Assembly: GCF_014648035.1 (NCBI RefSeq)
Contig: NZ_BMQI01000044.1
Span: 1 to 45,007 of the forward strand
Direction of reading: 5' to 3'
DNA from: Shewanella algicola
GTDB taxonomy: Bacteria > Pseudomonadota > Gammaproteobacteria > Enterobacterales > Shewanellaceae
Length of the DNA: 45,007 nt
The stretch's first letter is position 1, and every line of letters starts with the position of its first letter. Below the pieces are notes generated by a model, which was given only the letters and a program-made list of their open reading frames with translations, made no database searches and was not told the DNA's origin. This document shows, one piece after another, positions 1 through 8,847 of the stretch. The translations under genes and the position numbers were made by a program.

Positions 1-75
1 CGCTGTCTGCCGTGTCAGTGGATGCGCATTATAGGCAGCTTAAGATTTAGTGCAAGCGCTTTTGTGCAAAAAAAT

Positions 76-151
76 GATCTTTTTACGATCTTTTATGCCT
101 TTTAGCACTTAACTACACGATACACACTATTTACCCCCAAAGTTATCCACA
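76..151. other. Tandem GATCTTTT repeats followed by a perfect DnaA box
   Basis: Two adjacent 11-base units beginning GATCTTTT lie at 76-86 and 87-97 in an A+T-rich stretch. A perfect consensus DnaA box, TTATCCACA, lies at 143-151. The combination recalls the duplex-unwinding repeats and R1 box of oriC. However, only one box is visible, it points the opposite way to E. coli R1 relative to the repeats, and no further boxes follow. I see no gene in 1-240. Confidence 0.35.
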
Positions 152-190
152 AAGGCTTTATTTTGTTGGTATTTTTTAGACGCTAGAAAC

Positions 191-222
191 AATAAAGGCA
201 GCGTGTATACGCTGCCTTTATT
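191..222 (-). terminator. Rho-independent terminator after secA
   Basis: A perfect 14-bp inverted repeat (191-204 with 209-222) has a 4-base loop. It starts 18 bases beyond the secA stop codon. The arms end in AATAAA/TTTATT, so the hairpin carries a T-rich tail on either strand and may work in both directions. Confidence 0.85.
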
Positions 223-240
223 CACAATGAATTTGATAAA

Positions 241-2964
241 TTAACTGAGTTTACCGTGACATTGTTTGTACTTTAGACCTGAACCACATGGGCATGGATC
301 ATTACGACCAACCTTTTCACCATCACGAACAACTGTTTTTGGTGCTTCTGGTGCTGACTCTTCTGATCCACCTGTGAGTGATTCAGCAGCTGCGTGTTGA
401 TAAGCATGTTCAATCTTAGCTTCTTCCTCACGACGGCGCTGTTCCATTTCGTCGACATCTGATTGTGCTTGTACTTGCACTTTCGACAATACGCTAATGA
501 CATCATTTTTTAATGTCTCTAACATTTGTTGGAATAACTCAAATGACTCACGTTTATATTCTTGCTTTGGATTCTTTTGCGCGTAACCACGTAGGTGGAT
601 ACCTTGGCGTAAATGATCCATCGCCGCAAGATGTTCTTTCCATAGGCCGTCAAGCGTTTGAAGCATGACTGCTTTCTCAAATTGGCGTAGCACTTGTGCG
701 CCAACCATTTGCTCTTTGGTTTGGTAGGCTTGTGTCCAAGTATTAACAATACGCTCACGCAATGTTTCTTCGTGAAGGTCTTCTTCTTTATCTAACCATT
801 CTTGAATGGTGAGTTTAAGATTAAATTCATTTGATAAACGTTGCTCTAAACCTGGAACATCCCACAACTCTTCTAATGATTGTGGAGGAATATATTGATC
901 GATAACACCAGCTATAACATCTTGCTCAATGTTTTTAATGGTGTCTTCAATACTTTCTGCATCCATTAATTCGTTGCGTTGAGCGTAGACTACTTGACGT
1001 TGGTCATTTGCCACGTCGTCATATTCTAGAAGTTGTTTACGAATATCGAAGTTACGTGCTTCAACTTTACGTTGAGCATTTTCGATAGCGCGCGACACCC
1101 ATGGATGTTCAATCGCTTCGCCTTCTTCCATACCCAGCTTTTTCATCATGCCCGATACACGGTCTGATGCGAAGATACGCATTAAGCTATCTTCCATAGA
1201 TAAGTAGAAACGTGATGAACCCGCATCACCTTGACGACCAGCACGACCACGTAACTGATTATCGATACGGCGAGATTCGTGACGCTCTGTGCCAAGGATG
1301 TGTAAACCACCGGCGGCAAGTACTTCATCATGACGGATTTTCCAATCAGCTTTAATTTTAGCTTTTTGCTCAGCCGTAGGATTGGCTAACGCTTCGATTT
1401 CCATGTTCCAGTTACCGCCTAATACGATATCTGTACCACGACCAGCCATGTTAGTTGCAATGGTTACTGCACCTAGGCTACCGGCTTGGGCAACAATCTC
1501 TGCTTCTTTTTCATGGAATTTAGCATTCAGTACGCTATGTGGAATTTTAGCCTTTTTCAATAATCCATTAAGCAATTCTGATTGCTCAATTGACACAGTA
1601 CCAACCAATACCGGCTGACCGCGTTCGCGACAACTTTCGATATCTTTAATAATGGCGGCATATTTCTCAGCTGCGGTCAGATAGACTAAGTCAGCCATAT
1701 CATTACGCACCATTGGGCGGTTTGTTGGAAGTACTACCGTATCTAAACCGTAGATGTGTTGAAATTCGAATGCTTCGGTATCTGCAGTACCAGTCATACC
1801 CGCTAGCTTTTCATACTGACGGAAGTAGTTCTGGAAAGTAATAGACGCTAGTGTTTGGTTCTCATTTTGAATTTTAACACCTTCTTTCGCTTCTACGGCT
1901 TGGTGTAATCCTTCTGACCAACGACGACCAGGCATTGTACGACCTGTGTGTTCATCAACAATGATGACTTCATCGTCTTGTACAATATAGTCGACATCTT
2001 TTTCAAATAAGGTGTGCGCACGTAATGCAGCATTAACATGGTGCAGTAACGAAATGTTAGTTGCCGAATACAGTGAATCGCCTTCGGCAAGCATGCCTTT
2101 TTCAATTAGCAATAATTCGACTTTTTCTTGACCACGTTCAGTTAGATGAACCTGTTTACCTTTCTCATCGATGCTGTAGTCGCCATCACCAATTTCGTCT
2201 TCGGTGTCTTCTTTATCTTGACGAATTAAGCTTGGGATTAACAAGTTAATTTTAGTGTAAAGCTCAGAGCTATCTTCAGCTGCGCCAGAAATAATTAATG
2301 GTGTACGTGCTTCATCGATTAAGATTGAATCGACTTCGTCAATCAGTGCGTAGTGCAGTGGACGTTGTACACGTTCTTGCGGTGAAAAAGCCATGTTATC
2401 GCGTAGATAATCAAAGCCAAATTCGTTGTTAGTACCATAAGTAATATCTGAATTGTAAGCTTCTTTCTTTTCAAACTGACCTAGTCCGGCTACGTTAATA
2501 CCTACCGTTAGACCTAAGAACTCAAATAATGGGCGGTTGTTTTCGGCATCACGACGGGCTAAGTAGTCGTTGACGGTAATGATGTGTACACCCTTACCTG
2601 TTAAACCGTTAAGGTATGCTGGTAATGTTGCCGTTAAGGTTTTACCTTCACCGGTTCTCATTTCAGCAATACGGTTACTGTCTAAAACCATACCACCAAG
2701 CAGCTGAACGTCGAAGTGACGCATTTCAAATACACGCTTTGATGCTTCACGAACTACAGCAAAGGCTTCTGCCATGATGTCATCAAGAGTTTCACCGCCG
2801 TCAAGGCGCTTACGAAACTCTTCAGTTTTAGCTTTCAATTCGTCATTAGATAACTTTTCATAATCCGCTTCTAATGCATTAATTTGGTTTACAATTTTTC
2901 CGAGACTTTTCAGGGTACGGTCGTTGCGACTTCCGAATACTTTTGTCAGTAGTTTGCCTAACAT
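241..2964 (-). CDS. secA: Protein translocase ATPase SecA
   Basis: SecA is the motor ATPase of the Sec pathway; it pushes unfolded preproteins through SecYEG at the inner membrane. The protein has the N-terminal sequence LLTKVFGSRNDRT, Walker A MRTGEGKT, the DEVDSILIDEARTPLIISG block, GRGTD and QLRGRAGRQGD of the second helicase domain, and a C-terminal zinc-binding tail with CPCGSG and a final CH pair. A GTG at 2973 opens the frame three codons earlier. I prefer the ATG at 2964 because it gives MLGKLLTKVFG, like E. coli, and places the Walker lysine at residue 108 as in E. coli. The length is then 907 aa, normal for the family. It follows the M23 peptidase gene by about 58 bases and is probably co-transcribed with it. 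No secM-like leader gene is present; in enterobacteria secM occupies the slot upstream of secA. Confidence 0.98.
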   Translation of the reverse strand: MLGKLLTKVFGSRNDRTLKSLGKIVNQINALEADYEKLSNDELKAKTEEFRKRLDGGETLDDIMAEAFAVVREASKRVFEMRHFDVQLLGGMVLDSNRIAEMRTGEGKTLTATLPAYLNGLTGKGVHIITVNDYLARRDAENNRPLFEFLGLTVGINVAGLGQFEKKEAYNSDITYGTNNEFGFDYLRDNMAFSPQERVQRPLHYALIDEVDSILIDEARTPLIISGAAEDSSELYTKINLLIPSLIRQDKEDTEDEIGDGDYSIDEKGKQVHLTERGQEKVELLLIEKGMLAEGDSLYSATNISLLHHVNAALRAHTLFEKDVDYIVQDDEVIIVDEHTGRTMPGRRWSEGLHQAVEAKEGVKIQNENQTLASITFQNYFRQYEKLAGMTGTADTEAFEFQHIYGLDTVVLPTNRPMVRNDMADLVYLTAAEKYAAIIKDIESCRERGQPVLVGTVSIEQSELLNGLLKKAKIPHSVLNAKFHEKEAEIVAQAGSLGAVTIATNMAGRGTDIVLGGNWNMEIEALANPTAEQKAKIKADWKIRHDEVLAAGGLHILGTERHESRRIDNQLRGRAGRQGDAGSSRFYLSMEDSLMRIFASDRVSGMMKKLGMEEGEAIEHPWVSRAIENAQRKVEARNFDIRKQLLEYDDVANDQRQVVYAQRNELMDAESIEDTIKNIEQDVIAGVIDQYIPPQSLEELWDVPGLEQRLSNEFNLKLTIQEWLDKEEDLHEETLRERIVNTWTQAYQTKEQMVGAQVLRQFEKAVMLQTLDGLWKEHLAAMDHLRQGIHLRGYAQKNPKQEYKRESFELFQQMLETLKNDVISVLSKVQVQAQSDVDEMEQRRREEEAKIEHAYQHAAAESLTGGSEESAPEAPKTVVRDGEKVGRNDPCPCGSGLKYKQCHGKLS

Positions 2965-3022
2965 CTTAATCACTTATCTGTTGTAGGTTTGGCTCATTTG
3001 AGCGCATTAACCGTTAATATTA

Positions 3023-3922
3023 TTAACTTGCTTTGCGGTAGACGTACTTTTGTGGATCGATTCGCTGTTTACCGCGCAACACTTCGTAATGCACATGGGG
3101 GCCCGTTGACCGGCCTGTGCTTCCCATACAGGCAATTTTATCGCCTTTGGCAACGACGTCACCTACGTTTACTGACAGAGATTTATTATGACCATAACGA
3201 GTGCGAAGACCATTTCCATGATCAATTTCGACTAACTCACCATATCCAAACATGCTTCCTGACCATGTTACTACGCCTGCTGCAGTCGCAATAACATCTG
3301 CCCCTTCTTTACCGGCGAAATCAATACCTTTATGCATTGTTCGGCGGCCATTAAAAGGGTCATTTCGTAAACCATAGGGCGAAGATAACCAACCTTTCTT
3401 GATTGGTCGCCCTGATATATAACGCTCTTCATCTATATGGAGATTAGATGCCACTGTTTCAAGTAGTGATAGCTGAACATTATTATTATCAATTCTGAAT
3501 GCCAGCTTATTCATTTCATCCATAAGCTGACCTAATTCGACGCCATTACCTATTTCGCTTAAGCCACCGATGCCTACTTCTGCTGAGAAGTCGAATTGAT
3601 CATCAAGAAGATTGTTTTGCGCAACTTGTTGGCCTAGGGCTTCAAGTCGGGTAATTTTGGCTTGCATTTTCGCCACATGAGCAACAAGAGTTGCCAGTTG
3701 GGTTTCGGTGGCATTTTTGAGTTCTAACACTTGTTGCTTTTGCTGTTGACGCAGTTGTTTGTTTTCGTCAACTTTAGCCTGTTGGCTGGCAAATCGCTCT
3801 GTGTTGTATTGATATATTCCTGTGCCTGTGGCCATTAGAATAATAGGTAAGAGTAACCAACGCTTGCTGGGTTGCCAACGTGTTACACCATTTCGACCTT
3901 GGATAAAAACTGTTACACTCAT
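3023..3922 (-). CDS. Membrane-anchored M23 (LytM-type) peptidase
   Basis: This 299-aa protein is a probable peptidoglycan endopeptidase or LytM-family regulator. It has a short cytoplasmic N-terminus, one membrane segment (about 22-38), a Gln/Lys-rich coiled coil (about 45-103), a linker, and a C-terminal M23 domain (about 180-295). The zinc and catalytic signature is intact: H197 and D201 in MHKGIDFA, H245 in RYGH, and H276/H278 in GPHVHYEV. An active enzyme is therefore expected, unlike the degenerate EnvC/NlpD type. It lies directly upstream of secA on the same strand and is divergent from the dciA-like gene with only 27 bases between start codons. The same trio (M23 peptidase, DUF721 protein, lpxC) is known next to secA in Pseudomonas. 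The exact substrate bond cannot be read from sequence. Confidence 0.9.
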   Translation of the reverse strand: MSVTVFIQGRNGVTRWQPSKRWLLLPIILMATGTGIYQYNTERFASQQAKVDENKQLRQQQKQQVLELKNATETQLATLVAHVAKMQAKITRLEALGQQVAQNNLLDDQFDFSAEVGIGGLSEIGNGVELGQLMDEMNKLAFRIDNNNVQLSLLETVASNLHIDEERYISGRPIKKGWLSSPYGLRNDPFNGRRTMHKGIDFAGKEGADVIATAAGVVTWSGSMFGYGELVEIDHGNGLRTRYGHNKSLSVNVGDVVAKGDKIACMGSTGRSTGPHVHYEVLRGKQRIDPQKYVYRKAS

Positions 3923-3949
3923 AGCCTAATTCAGCCATCTTATTATCAT

Positions 3950-4402
3950 ATGAAAAAGCCCCCTCAAGATCTCAGCAATTTAGTTCATTTGTCAGGGCGA
4001 CTACCTGAACTTGCCGAGAAAGCAGAACTATTAAATAGTCTGAATCAATATGTAAAACAGACATTAACTGGTCCTGTGGCCGAGCAGCTTAAAGTTGCCA
4101 ATCTCCGCCAGGGTGTTCTTGTAATTGAAACCACTTCAGCAGCATGGGCTGCGAGAATTAATTTCCAAAAGCAGAAGCTATTACTACAGCTTCAAGTTGA
4201 CACGCTTCCGATGCTTACCGCTATTGAGGTAAAAGTCAATCCTGGGCTTGCCTTAGCGAGACCAAAACCCACAACTAATCAAAATGCAATTAGTTCAACT
4301 GCGGCACAACATATTGAAGCATTAGCGGAGCATGTCGATGGTACGCTAGGTGAAAAACTAAAACGGCTGGCTGCATTAGCCAGCCGTAATAGGCAATCTT
4401 AA
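3950..4402 (+). CDS. dciA: DciA-like replication protein (DUF721)
   Basis: This 150-aa protein belongs to the DUF721 family. The family includes DciA, which helps load or operate the replicative helicase DnaB in bacteria that lack phage-derived DnaC. The conserved core lies at about residues 10-95, with LKVANLRQGVLVIETTSAAWAARI and its family-typical Trp; a low-complexity linker and a short C-terminal helix follow. The frame is open from 3872, but translation from there would overlap the M23 gene start. The ATG at 3950 gives the family length. No strong ribosome binding site is visible in front of it. The gene converges on lpxC with 3 bases between stop codons. Family assignment rests on sequence pattern and on the position next to lpxC, as in Pseudomonas. 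Confidence 0.82.
   Translation: MKKPPQDLSNLVHLSGRLPELAEKAELLNSLNQYVKQTLTGPVAEQLKVANLRQGVLVIETTSAAWAARINFQKQKLLLQLQVDTLPMLTAIEVKVNPGLALARPKPTTNQNAISSTAAQHIEALAEHVDGTLGEKLKRLAALASRNRQS
4363..4387 (-). terminator. lpxC terminator inside the end of dciA
   Basis: A perfect 10-bp stem (4363-4372 with 4378-4387) has a 5-base loop. On the minus strand it is followed by TTTTAGTTTTT. It lies 18 bases beyond the lpxC stop codon, inside the coding sequence of the convergent dciA gene, whose codons supply both arms. Confidence 0.85.
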
Positions 4403-4405
4403 CGG

Positions 4406-5326
4406 TTAAGCGTGCGCCAGCGCACCCGGAACCATGAAGCTGACGGGAACATCAGCCTCTTTGTCAAAGCTAACAAGTTCCCATGCATCTTGCTGGGCAA
4501 GTAACGCTCTCACAAGTTGGTTGTTAAGTGCGTGACCGGTTTTGTATGCCGTAAACTCGCCAACAATGGCATGACCTGCAACGTACAAGTCACCAAATGC
4601 GTCGAGAATTTTATGCTTAACGAATTCGTCTTCATAACGCAGACCATCAGGGTTTAATACACGATATTCGTCAAGTACAACGGCATTTTCCATGCTGCCA
4701 CCTAGTGCAAGGTTATTTGCACGTAGGTATTCAATATCACGCATAAAACCAAATGTTCTGGCACGACTAATGTCTTTTACAAACGCTGAAGTCGAAAAAT
4801 CCATAATCATGTGTTGTTGACTACGGGCAATTTCAGGGTGAGCAAAGTCAATTTTAAAATTAACTCTAAAGCCTTTAAACGGTTTTAGCTCTGCCCATTT
4901 GTCACCATCTTCAACACGCACAGGCTTAGTGATTTTAAGGTATTTTTTCGGTGCCGCTTGCTCTTTAATCCCTGCACTTTGCAGTAAGAACACAAACGGG
5001 CTTGCACTGCCATCCATAATCGGGATTTCTGGTGCATCGACTTCGATAATGGCATTATCGATACCTAAGCCGGCAAGTGCTGCAAACAAATGCTCAATTG
5101 TTGAAATTCTAATACCAGCATCATTGACTAAGGCTGTACACATGGTGGTTTCGCGCACCATATCCGCCTTGGCTGGAATAGACACAGCGGGGCTAAGATC
5201 GGTACGTTTTAGTACAATCCCTGTATTTACTGGTGCGGGCATAATGCATAGAGTCACTTTATTGCCAGAATGCAATCCGACTCCAGTGCTCTTCACCATT
5301 TTTTGAACAGTTCTTTGAAAAATCAT
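4406..5326 (-). CDS. lpxC: UDP-3-O-acyl-N-acetylglucosamine deacetylase
   Basis: LpxC is the zinc enzyme for the committed step of lipid A synthesis, removing the acetyl group from UDP-3-O-acyl-GlcNAc in the cytoplasm. The protein has 306 aa, the normal length. The zinc ligands fall at the E. coli positions: H79 (ISTIEHLFAA), H238 and D242 (VKHKILDAFGD). The catalytic-site H265 is in YKTGHALNNQL. The start MIFQRTVQKMVKSTGVGLHSG aligns with the E. coli start. The gene is the last of the dcw cluster, 210 bases after ftsZ, which is room for its own promoter. It ends at a strong terminator. In E. coli LpxC level is set by FtsH proteolysis; that is not visible here. Confidence 0.98.
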   Translation of the reverse strand: MIFQRTVQKMVKSTGVGLHSGNKVTLCIMPAPVNTGIVLKRTDLSPAVSIPAKADMVRETTMCTALVNDAGIRISTIEHLFAALAGLGIDNAIIEVDAPEIPIMDGSASPFVFLLQSAGIKEQAAPKKYLKITKPVRVEDGDKWAELKPFKGFRVNFKIDFAHPEIARSQQHMIMDFSTSAFVKDISRARTFGFMRDIEYLRANNLALGGSMENAVVLDEYRVLNPDGLRYEDEFVKHKILDAFGDLYVAGHAIVGEFTAYKTGHALNNQLVRALLAQQDAWELVSFDKEADVPVSFMVPGALAHA

Positions 5327-5536
5327 TCAGTAACCCGTAAATATCAATATTAAACAAATAGTTGCAAAAACAGCCCAAGACTATCATGCAGATCTGGTAT
5401 GACATGCTATCATAAGTTTGGATTTTCACAAAAAAATCACTAACTCAGTAGCAAAATCGTGAACCGACCTACAAAATAATCTTTTTCACAACAGCGTACT
5501 CATTAATCACGCAAAACATCACGTTTTATCCGAGTT

Positions 5537-6706
5537 TTAGTCAGCCTGCTTACGCAAGAATGCTGGAATATCAAGATAGTCAGCATCTGGACGTTGAGTT
5601 GGTTGTGGCTGTGGAACTGCGTTTCCTTTTGGCGCTGCGGTATAGCTAGTTTGAGGTGAAACCTCTTCAACTGGCTCTGGGCGAGGCTCAATGGCAACGG
5701 GTTCTGGACGTGCAACTGGCTTAGAAACCAATTGAATGTCTGGTTTTTTCTCTGCGCCAATACCGGTTGCAACAACCGTTACGCGTAACTCTTCGCTCAT
5801 TTCTGGGTCAATTACCGCACCAACAACCACTGTCGCATTATCTGATGCGTAAGCTTTAACATGGTTACCCACAGTTTCAAGCTCTTCGATACTGATATCC
5901 ATACCGGCAGTGATGTTAACTAACACGCCACGCGCACCAGCTAAATCAATATCTTCAAGTAATGGACTGGCAACAGCTGCTTCTGCGGCTTCTTCTGCAC
6001 GGTCGTCACCAGTAGCAACACCGGTACCCATCATGGCATTACCCATTTCTGACATCACGGTTTTCACGTCGGCGAAATCGACGTTAATTAAGCCAGGACG
6101 AGTAATCAGCTCTGCAATACCTTGAACCGCACCAAGCAGTACGTTGTTAGCTGCAGCAAAAGCATCAAGTAATGATGTGCCACGGCCAAGTACTTTAAGC
6201 AGCTTTTCATTTGGGATCGTAATTAACGAATCCACATGTTTAGCTAACTCTGCAATCCCTAGCTCAGCATATGCCATACGCTTTTTGCCTTCAAATGGGA
6301 ACGGCTTAGTTACAACTGCAACAGTTAAGATGCCTTCTTCGCGTGCAATTTCTGCAACAACAGGGGCAGCACCAGTACCGGTACCACCACCCATACCGGC
6401 TGCGATAAAGATCATGTCAGATCCTTTAATCGCTGCGCGGATGTTTTCGCGATCTTCTTCAGCTGCTTGGCGACCCACATCTGGGTTTGCGCCTGCGCCA
6501 AGCCCTTTAGTGACATCACGACCCAGCTGGATTGTTGAACCCGCGCTTGATTTGCGTAATGCCTGGGCATCTGTATTTGTGACGATAAATTCAACACCTT
6601 CGATGCTGTGTTTTACCATATGTTCGACGGCGTTTCCGCCACCACCACCGACGCCGATGACCTTAATCACCGCTTCGTCTGAATGAGTGTCCATGATCTC
6701 AAACAT
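5537..6706 (-). CDS. ftsZ: Cell division GTPase FtsZ
   Basis: FtsZ is the tubulin-like GTPase that polymerises into the Z-ring at mid-cell. This 389-aa protein has the N-terminal peptide MFEIMD, the nucleotide-binding IKVIGVGGGGGNAVEHM, the tubulin signature GGGTGTG at 106-112, and the T7-loop sequence NVDFADVKTVM. A Pro/Glu-rich flexible linker (about 318-372) follows, then the conserved C-terminal peptide DYLDIPAFLRKQAD, which binds FtsA, ZipA and SlmA. It is 26 bases downstream of ftsA. Its inhibitor SlmA is encoded at 42436 in the same window. Confidence 0.99.
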   Translation of the reverse strand: MFEIMDTHSDEAVIKVIGVGGGGGNAVEHMVKHSIEGVEFIVTNTDAQALRKSSAGSTIQLGRDVTKGLGAGANPDVGRQAAEEDRENIRAAIKGSDMIFIAAGMGGGTGTGAAPVVAEIAREEGILTVAVVTKPFPFEGKKRMAYAELGIAELAKHVDSLITIPNEKLLKVLGRGTSLLDAFAAANNVLLGAVQGIAELITRPGLINVDFADVKTVMSEMGNAMMGTGVATGDDRAEEAAEAAVASPLLEDIDLAGARGVLVNITAGMDISIEELETVGNHVKAYASDNATVVVGAVIDPEMSEELRVTVVATGIGAEKKPDIQLVSKPVARPEPVAIEPRPEPVEEVSPQTSYTAAPKGNAVPQPQPTQRPDADYLDIPAFLRKQAD

Positions 6707-6732
6707 TGTCTGATCTCCGTATGTCTGCGTTA

Positions 6733-7968
6733 TTAAAATTCACCTTTAAACCAACTTTTGACCCGATTCAAAAAGCTGGTAACCCCTTGACGCTCAGGTC
6801 GCTCAAACTGACGTTCGATAACTCGCCTTGCGCCATAATGAAGCAAGCCTATTCCTGTTGAGTAAATAGGTTGATCCACATATTCGTATAACCCTTTTAC
6901 AGGCAATGGTGATGCCACACGAACTGGCATACCAAATGTTGCCTCGGCAATGTCAACTGCACCTGATATTGAGGACGTACCTCCGGTGAGCACTATGCCT
7001 GCTGCAATTTGGTCTTCTAACCCACTGTCTTGCAGCTGCTTGAGCACAAGCTCAAACAATTCTTGGTATCTTGGCTCGACTACTTCCGCCAATGTATGTC
7101 TGGACATACTGCGCGAAGGACGACCGCCCACTGACGGAACTTCAATGCTGTCTTCGCGGCTCACCGTTGAACTTCTTGCGCTGGCAAATTGCACTTTAAT
7201 TTGCTCAGCATGTGTTAACGGTGTTCTGAATATTTTGGCGATGTCGCTGGTGACTTGGTTGCCCGCGACTGGGATAACCGCACAGTGACGTAATGCGCCG
7301 TTGGTATATACAGCAATATCGGTTGTTCCACCACCAATATCGACAATACATACGCCTAAATCTTTCTCGTCATTGGTCAATACAGAGTCTGCCGACGCAA
7401 TTCCAGAAAACACTAAGTCGTCGACTTTTAAACCACAACGTTCAACACTTTTAGTGATGTTCTTTGCCATGTCGTTTGCACAGGTCACGATGTGTGCTTT
7501 GGCTTCCATGCGCATGCCCGACATACCGATTGGGCTTTTAATGCCATCTTGCACGTCGATTGAGTATTCCTGCGGTAACACATGTAAAATACGGCGCTCT
7601 GTTGGTATTTTTACCGAACGTGCCGTGTGAATAACATTGTCGACGTCTTCTTGTGTGACTTCTTCGTCATTAATTGACACCATGCCATTTTCGTTTTGGC
7701 AAGCAATGTGCTTACCCGAAATACTCAAGTACACTGACGATACTTGGCAATCTGCCATTAGCTCGGCTTGATCTAATGCGCGCTGTACACTGCGTACAAT
7801 CGAGTCAAGATCATTAACACCGCCTTTGTCCATTCCGCGTGAAGGATGGTTACCTAAACCAATGACACTAATCTCACCATCAGGTAATACTTCACCAATG
7901 ATCACTGCGACCTTGGATGTCCCTATATCTAGCCCCACGATGAGGTTTCTTTCCTGATTCTTGGTCAT
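6733..7968 (-). CDS. ftsA: Cell division protein FtsA
   Basis: FtsA is an actin-like ATPase that tethers FtsZ filaments to the membrane and recruits late divisome proteins. This 411-aa protein starts MTKNQERNLIVGLDIGTSKVAVIIGE (phosphate-1 loop), has the phosphate-2 sequence VDIGGGTTDIAVY and the adenosine motif GIVLTGGTS. It ends in an amphipathic membrane-targeting helix after FLNRVKSWFKGEF. Its start codon overlaps the ftsQ stop by 4 bases (ATGA), which suggests translational coupling. Confidence 0.98.
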   Translation of the reverse strand: MTKNQERNLIVGLDIGTSKVAVIIGEVLPDGEISVIGLGNHPSRGMDKGGVNDLDSIVRSVQRALDQAELMADCQVSSVYLSISGKHIACQNENGMVSINDEEVTQEDVDNVIHTARSVKIPTERRILHVLPQEYSIDVQDGIKSPIGMSGMRMEAKAHIVTCANDMAKNITKSVERCGLKVDDLVFSGIASADSVLTNDEKDLGVCIVDIGGGTTDIAVYTNGALRHCAVIPVAGNQVTSDIAKIFRTPLTHAEQIKVQFASARSSTVSREDSIEVPSVGGRPSRSMSRHTLAEVVEPRYQELFELVLKQLQDSGLEDQIAAGIVLTGGTSSISGAVDIAEATFGMPVRVASPLPVKGLYEYVDQPIYSTGIGLLHYGARRVIERQFERPERQGVTSFLNRVKSWFKGEF

Positions 7969-8735
7969 TTATTGTCGGCTCTCTGTTTTGGATCATCCCA
8001 GCCTACTGCAAACCCGGTATCGTATCGTAAATCAACGGTTGCAACTGGTTTATTACTTTGCTTCAAAGTAGGATACACATTAATAAATCGTTGTATCCGT
8101 GACATTTTATCTTCTCGCCCTAGTTCAATCTCAATCCCGTTAGCTAACACAGCATGCCAAGCGTGACGTGGACTTAAGCGCAAATTAACTAAGGTAAAAC
8201 CATTAATTGTGAGCAAATCATTTAACTGCTGAAAACTGGTTAATACTTCTTGCTCTGTCCCTTCTGGGCCAGATAACATGGGCAAAGTCGCATGCTGTGC
8301 ATGAGCTAGCGCTTCAAATACTTCACCATTTACATTTAACCAAGCCGTATTATTCCAATGTGCTACGGCTTGCTGTTCTTGCAGTGTGACTTTAAATTTT
8401 GCTGGCCACTCGCGTCTTACTGAAGCATGATAAACCCACGGCAATGCCTCTAATGCTTTTTGTATATCGACAACATCTGCGTTAAAAAAGCTGTTTTGCA
8501 TTAACGATTGCAGCGCATTTTTAATCTCGTCATCGGTGGTGTAAATCCGCTCACCTTTAAGCGCTACCGCCTCAATAGGCAGGGCGTCTGCGTCATTGAG
8601 CAGGTTATGAAGCTGAAAACCACCCCAAGCAATTGTGCCGAGCACACTCAACAAAAACAGTACGCCAGTGCAAAAATACCAATTTACACGAGCTAGGTTA
8701 TGTTTTAGTTGGCGCCCTTTATCGCTCCACGACAC
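7965..8735 (-). CDS. ftsQ: Cell division protein FtsQ
   Basis: FtsQ is a bitopic inner membrane protein that links early and late divisome proteins through the FtsQLB complex. This 256-aa protein has a short basic cytoplasmic tail, one membrane segment (about 21-42), a POTRA domain starting near LPIEAVALKGERIYTTDDEI, and the periplasmic beta domain with VRREWPAKFKVTLQEQQAVAHWN. It overlaps ftsA by 4 bases. The gene upstream is murC, 112 bases away; the usual ddl gene between them is absent. Confidence 0.96.
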   Translation of the reverse strand: MSWSDKGRQLKHNLARVNWYFCTGVLFLLSVLGTIAWGGFQLHNLLNDADALPIEAVALKGERIYTTDDEIKNALQSLMQNSFFNADVVDIQKALEALPWVYHASVRREWPAKFKVTLQEQQAVAHWNNTAWLNVNGEVFEALAHAQHATLPMLSGPEGTEQEVLTSFQQLNDLLTINGFTLVNLRLSPRHAWHAVLANGIEIELGREDKMSRIQRFINVYPTLKQSNKPVATVDLRYDTGFAVGWDDPKQRADNK

Positions 8736-8847
8736 CTTAGTTCCGCCTCTGACGTTGTTCCGGAGTTAGCCCCAAAAGATCGGCCATTATATCGACCAAC
8801 CCTTACGGATTAAAGCTCGATTTTTAAACGCAACAATTGACGATAAA

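Noticed and set aside
1..240. Full replication origin at the left edge
   Set aside because: Only one DnaA box is seen, in the orientation opposite to E. coli R1, with no further boxes on the right side.
4899..5306. 135-aa plus-strand open frame
   Set aside because: It is antisense to lpxC and has no family resemblance or start signal.
6144..6686. 180-aa plus-strand open frame
   Set aside because: It is antisense to ftsZ, has no ribosome site and only mirrors the G+C-biased codons of ftsZ.
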